Shown here: one piece after another, positions 59,885 to 64,000 of the stretch
Layout: every line of letters begins with the position of its first letter
Numbering within the stretch: the stretch's first letter is position 1
Source of the DNA: Harmothoe impar
Lineage: Eukaryota > Annelida > Polychaeta > Phyllodocida > Polynoidae
Length of the DNA stretch: 64,000 nucleotides
Assembly (NCBI GenBank): GCA_947462335.1
Contig: OX381717.1
Span: 49,581,523-49,645,522, forward strand
Reading direction: 5' to 3'
Notes under the pieces: generated by a model
What the model was told of the DNA's origin: nothing
The model's input: the letters and a program-made list of their open reading frames with translations, nothing else
Databases searched by the model: none
Program-made: the position numbers and the translations under genes

Positions 59885-60499
59885 CCGACATTCCTGGAGC
59901 GACAGTCTGCCGCGGCCCGCGCAGTGCTGTGACGTCAGCAGTCACATTCATATTGGACGCGCTGTCATGATTGGTTAATGCCCAGTACGCAGTCGGCAGT
60001 TACTGTCCGGTAGATTGTTGCTCCATTAACTTCCTAGGGCACATAGGCCTAAGTGGAATTCCCTTATGGCATAACTGTTATGGTCATACAGAGAAATTCC
60101 TCCTCTCTTCAAGTGTTCAAAAATGTGATTAAAGTGGCATTCTCACAGAGCGTTTCCCACTCACAATTCGAGTACTGTTCTAGTCTGCTATATGGTAAGT
60201 GCGAGTGGTGAGAATGCCCCTTTAAATGATAAATGATAAGTTTGTATATGCGTATGATAGTAATCGCTCCTGGCCCGAGCAACACTGCTAGTCCTGCTCT
60301 TAGTCTTACCCCCATACATAGGCAAAATCCAAGGTCTCATATTTGACATGCTACCTTACTTAACTTACCAACACTAACGAGTATGATGGACATGACATAA
60401 CACACACAATCATTATGTTACATGCTTTACATGATTGTTATGGTTTACATTTAGCATCATTGTAGTGATGCATCTTGAGTATTTTAGCATACATACCAG
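59885..60499. other. intergenic, nothing recognised
   Basis: No exon or RNA gene seen; slightly GC-richer start (59885-59960), then AT-rich. Confidence 0.45.
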
Positions 60500-60602
60500 A
60501 TACCTTCGATAAAGGAATATCTCTACTATGCTGTAATAGACAAAATATAGGAACCTAGCTCCTGTCTTTTGAGGTTAAAATAAAGAAATTTGAATTGAAT
60601 TG
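60500..60602 (+). repeat. non-LTR retrotransposon 3' tail
   Basis: AGGTTAAAATAAAGAAATTT followed by GAATTGAATTGA is a typical LINE 3' end with a short tandem tail. It is a different copy from the ORF that begins just downstream. Confidence 0.55.
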
Positions 60603-60658
60603 AAAGTATATTATTTGGGACAGTTTGCTCTGGAGACTAGACTTTGACCCTTGCCTAG

Positions 60659-62677
60659 ACCATCTATTCTATAAAAAAAAAAAGGGAAAATTGGATAGTT
60701 GGGGACTTTAATGTTAATATTCTGGACAATAAAAGTAGTGAAACGGAAGCCCTAAAAACTTTCTGCAGAGACTATAACCTGAGATGGCTCATAAACAGCA
60801 TTACTAGACCAAACCCAGGAGGGGTTCGAAATGAGGGAACAGCCATAGATAACATACTGACAAACTCAAAATATGTCATGTACAAAGGAGTAGCGCCAAT
60901 TCTCCTAAGTGACCACTACCCGGTATATGCCTGCAGGAAAAAGGCCCAAAACCCTAAAGAAATCGTATCTTACATGGGCAGAAGCTATAAGAAATTTAAC
61001 AAAGATGATTTTGAGAAACATTTACTGGACCAGGACTGGGAGAATCTATACACAGCGGTTAATATCAATGATAAGTGGGACACAGTCATACACAGAGTCA
61101 AAGAGTATCTGGATGTCCACTGCCCTATAAGGGAAATTAAATATAGGGATTATAAAAATCTCTGGATGGACGATGGTACTTTAGAAGTGATAAAAGAAAG
61201 AAATGCGTACGTTCAACGATTTATGAAGGATAAAAACGCTCAAGATTTGAAAAAAGCCAAGGAGCTGAGATGCAAAATAACCCCCATGATTAGAAAGGCG
61301 AAAGGGAATTATGTCAAGGCAAAGCTTCAGCTGTACAGAAATAATCCAAGGAAGTTCTGGGAGTGTATGAATTCCTTTTTCAAGCTACCCAAGAACCACC
61401 CCCCCCCCCCCCCCCCCCCCCCAGCGCTAATAGATAAGGTAACAGGATTAAGTGTGGACAATAATGCAGAGTACATCAACGAGTTTTTCAGCACCATTGG
61501 CAGAAAACTTTTTGAAGCTAAAAATATTCAGGTACAGCCTTTCACTGCACCGGGGGAGGAATACCTGGAAAATCAGGTAGATCATGAATACCCAATCTTT
61601 ACACAAGAGGACATCCTAAAGCTAGTAAAACAAGTGGATACTACCAAACCTTCTGGGGTTGACCATATTAGTGCGACAGTCATTAAGCATACAATGACCA
61701 TCTGCTTAAAAGAAATGCATCATATTATGGAATACTCAATTATGTCAGCCTCTATGCCAGACTGTTGGACAAATGCTATTATTACCCCCCTTCCAAAAAC
61801 TGGGAACTTGAAGGAAGTCTCAAACTGGAGACCCATCTCTATTTTACCAATTCCCAGCAAGATTTTGGAGAAGTTAATTCAGGGTCACTTTGTCCAATTC
61901 CTGGATGAGCACTCTTTACTATCAGGCGGGCAATACGGTTTTAGAAAGGGTTACAGCACGGCGGAGGCTATTTATGATTACCTATCAGACCTATATACCG
62001 CTAGAGACAGACATAATTATATTGTATCTATTTATATCGACGTGATAAAAGCGTTAGACTGCATATGTCATAGCCTATTGTTACATTACCTAAAATTAGC
62101 TAAAGTAAACAGAACCACTCTATTGTGGTTTCATGCGTATTTAAAAAACAGGCGGCAGTGCACTAAAGTGGATGGTATAATTTCCGAAGAACGAAAGGTT
62201 GAATTTGGCGTTCCTCAAGACTCGGTACTAGGGCCAACCCTGTTCATTTTCTTTGTAAACTCCCTCATGGAGGCTCCAAAATCGTCCAAGATAAAGTTGT
62301 TCGCAGATGATGTAGTAATGTATTCGGAATCCCGCTACCCGGCAGTGGCACTCAGAAATCTGCAACAAGATGTCAATAGTCTCAGCTCATTCTGTGATAG
62401 CCTAGGTTTAACTATAAATCATGATAAAACTAAGGTAGTTTGGCATGTGGCTGACCATAATAGAAAGTTTTGTAACAACAGACATTTATTCATAGGAGAC
62501 AGGAAGATTACTGAAGTTAAGTCATTTACATATCTTGGAGCTGTTATTGATGGCGCATTGTCTATAAAACCCCAGGTGGGGAAGATGGTAAATAATACAA
62601 ACTACATATCTACAAAATTTGCTAAACTGAGATTTTTATTGTCTGAAATAGATGCTATTATTAGACGGTGCCATTAA
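60659..62677 (+). CDS. non-LTR retrotransposon endonuclease/RT ORF, 5'-truncated
   Basis: Open from 60659 with no start of its own (first Met at 60878); stop at 62675-62677. The N-terminal end of the frame has the last part of an apurinic-type endonuclease: WIVGDFNVNI, TAIDNILT and LLSDHYPV. The reverse transcriptase follows with TKPSGVDHIS, ITPLPKTG, NWRPISILPI, QYGFRKGYSTAEAI, motif A SIYIDVIKALD, GVPQDSVLGPTLF and motif C FADD. Both catalytic Asp positions survive, but GVPQGS is altered to GVPQDS. A C tract gives eight consecutive prolines (about residue 174 from the first Met). The element lacks its 5' part and the usual C-terminal region, so it is probably dead. The organisation fits jockey/CR1-like or RTE-like LINEs (clade not resolved). 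Confidence 0.88.
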   Translation, partial: TIYSIKKKRENWIVGDFNVNILDNKSSETEALKTFCRDYNLRWLINSITRPNPGGVRNEGTAIDNILTNSKYVMYKGVAPILLSDHYPVYACRKKAQNPKEIVSYMGRSYKKFNKDDFEKHLLDQDWENLYTAVNINDKWDTVIHRVKEYLDVHCPIREIKYRDYKNLWMDDGTLEVIKERNAYVQRFMKDKNAQDLKKAKELRCKITPMIRKAKGNYVKAKLQLYRNNPRKFWECMNSFFKLPKNHPPPPPPPPALIDKVTGLSVDNNAEYINEFFSTIGRKLFEAKNIQVQPFTAPGEEYLENQVDHEYPIFTQEDILKLVKQVDTTKPSGVDHISATVIKHTMTICLKEMHHIMEYSIMSASMPDCWTNAIITPLPKTGNLKEVSNWRPISILPIPSKILEKLIQGHFVQFLDEHSLLSGGQYGFRKGYSTAEAIYDYLSDLYTARDRHNYIVSIYIDVIKALDCICHSLLLHYLKLAKVNRTTLLWFHAYLKNRRQCTKVDGIISEERKVEFGVPQDSVLGPTLFIFFVNSLMEAPKSSKIKLFADDVVMYSESRYPAVALRNLQQDVNSLSSFCDSLGLTINHDKTKVVWHVADHNRKFCNNRHLFIGDRKITEVKSFTYLGAVIDGALSIKPQVGKMVNNTNYISTKFAKLRFLLSEIDAIIRRCH

Positions 62678-62712
62678 TCTTTGTAGTGTTTTATCTTTAT
62701 AATGATGGCACC
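62667..62712. repeat. short inverted repeat at the RT 3' break
   Basis: GGTGCCAT (62667-62674) and ATGGCACC (62705-62712) flank 30 bp exactly where the RT frame ends prematurely. This may be the scar of a later insertion or rearrangement. Confidence 0.4.
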
Positions 62713-63240
62713 TTCTTTACTAGTCACTGAGGTCTGATCCTGGATCTAGGTGGTTTGGTCATCTAAGTGGTCAAATTGCACATTGATACAAACTCATTTT
62801 GATATTTTCAGTACCAACATTGTGTGCACAACATGTATATCTATCTGGACATGTTTTCAAAAGTTCACATTTCAATTCAGTTTTTGGTGATATTCAGTGT
62901 TTTGTGGTAAAAAATGGGGTAATTCTCTATTATAGCACTGAATTGAATGGGGACATTTTTCTGCAATAACACTTTAGGGAATTGCATTTAATACATACTT
63001 TGCAAATAGATATCATTTATTTGTTCAGACATCATGTAGATGAGATTCACCGGAAGCACATGGTTTGAACATTAAATTCATATTTTGATTATTTTTATAC
63101 AGAATATTGATCGTTGGATGGTCATTGGTTTGGGCAGTGTTTGTTTGTTCAAAAACTAGAGTTGTTGAGCCGGAACGGTCATTGTAGGTCAAGTGGCCTG
63201 AGTAGGTGCAAGCAATCCAGTTGTTTGGCCCCAAAAAGGG
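62713..63240. other. intergenic, nothing recognised
   Basis: AT-rich sequence between the LINE and the tandem array; no gene supported. Confidence 0.45.
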
Positions 63241-63715
63241 CGTAACCCTGTCCATCAGGTAGGGCAGGTAACGTGGGTGTAGGTCTAGGTGCAGGTGGAC
63301 TCAAGGTATGGCCCCAAAATGTCGCACTATTGTCCAGCAGTCAGGGCAGGTACACGGGGGTGTAGGTCTGGGTGCAGGTGGACTCAAGGTATGGCCCCAA
63401 AAGGTCGTACTACTGTCCAGCAGTCAGGGCAGGTACATGGGGGTGTAGGTCTGGGTGCAGGTGGACTCAAGGTATGGCCCCCAAAAGGTCGTAACCCTGT
63501 CCAGCAGTCAGGGCAGGTAACGAGGGTGTAGGTCTGGGTGCAGGGGGACTCAAGGTATGGCCCCAAAAGGTCGTACTACTGTCCAGCAGTCAGGGCAGGT
63601 ACATGGGGGTGTAGGTCTGGGTGCAGGTGGACTCAAGGTATGGCCCCAAAAGGTCGTAACCCTGTCCAGCAGTCAGGGCAGGTAACGTGGGTGTAGGTCT
63701 GGGTACAGGTGGACC
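63241..63715. repeat. 83-bp tandem repeat, ~5.7 copies
   Basis: Units containing CAGTCAGGGCAGGTAACG, GGTGTAGGTCTGGGTGCAGG and CTCAAGGTATGGCCCCAAAA recur at 83, 83, 83, 83 and 82 bp. The copies are highly similar. Open frames in both directions are repeat-driven. Confidence 0.92.
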
Positions 63716-64000
63716 CCGGTCCGTGCACTCTCGGACAGAAATGACATCATGCTCATTCCCTCTCCTCCAAAATACCCCCTTTTCCACGGACTTTTACCCA
63801 TAAAATGATCCCTTTTCGTGGAAAAACGCGGACATTTCATGGTAAAAGAAACACCCCTTTTTTCTACAAAACGCTGCCATATATATGTTTTTACCACCCT
63901 CTTTTTCTGAAATCTAAAGAAACTTCTCCTCCCTCTCTGGTTCCCTTGTGAATTTAAACCACACATTGGGAATCCTCCTACAACTTTTGTTCAATGTGGG
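63716..64000. other. window end, nothing recognised
   Basis: Low-complexity CCCCTTTTT-rich sequence with decayed inverted motifs (TTTTCCACGGAC and GGAAAAACGCGGAC); possibly another MITE fragment. Confidence 0.3.

Overview
The window is nuclear DNA from an animal, most likely a marine invertebrate. The evidence is GT-AG introns in every gene, metazoan-specific proteins (a Na,K-ATPase beta subunit, a microcephalin-type BRCT domain, a PRRT3/4-like membrane protein), AATAAA poly(A) signals, and a dense, partly nested load of MITEs, non-LTR retrotransposon relics and satellites. I cannot name the species from sequence alone. All exon models were assembled by eye from splice sites, phase and protein similarity.

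Layout. 0-4.9 kb: intergenic DNA with fold-back elements. 4.96-6.7 kb: intron-poor PRRT3/4-like multipass membrane protein (+). 8.6-11.7 kb: six-exon Na,K-ATPase beta-like gene (+) that has lost one of the three conserved disulfides. 11.8-13.7 kb: palindromic 'TACAG' repeats, one split by a transposon with TA duplications. 14.05-18.5 kb: 105-bp satellite with a 7-monomer higher-order repeat (~737 bp), interrupted by a 1.27-kb transposon with a clean 6-bp target duplication. 20.0-36.7 kb: the most unusual locus (+). Twenty-nine exons can be joined in one frame to encode a microcephalin-like BRCT, a ~34-unit decapeptide minisatellite exon, a CaRF-like zinc region, a MULE DDE transposase domain, a SWIM zinc finger and a C19 ubiquitin-specific protease with all its boxes. 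38.4-38.6 kb: a complete hammerhead-ribozyme core with a 12-bp helix III closed over ~125 nt. 39.15-40.4 kb: ~36-bp minisatellite, running directly into a 182-bp satellite (40.4-46.8 kb, ~35 monomers, nested higher-order repeats), with one decayed monomer left at 47.4 kb. 48.0-52.7 kb: seven-exon gene (-) of unrecognised function. 53.3-60.6 kb: transposon graveyard with Harbinger-like MITEs and non-LTR tails. 60.66-62.68 kb: 5'-truncated non-LTR endonuclease/reverse transcriptase ORF. 63.2-63.7 kb: 83-bp tandem repeat.

How they fit together. The two membrane-protein genes are independent housekeeping or signalling-type genes. The 20-36.7 kb locus couples a chromatin/DNA-damage reader (BRCT) to transposase, zinc-binding and deubiquitinase modules. 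It is either one chimeric protein or a MULE-SWIM-USP gene lying beside or inside a microcephalin gene whose C-terminal BRCT pair is not in this window. Transcript data would decide between these.
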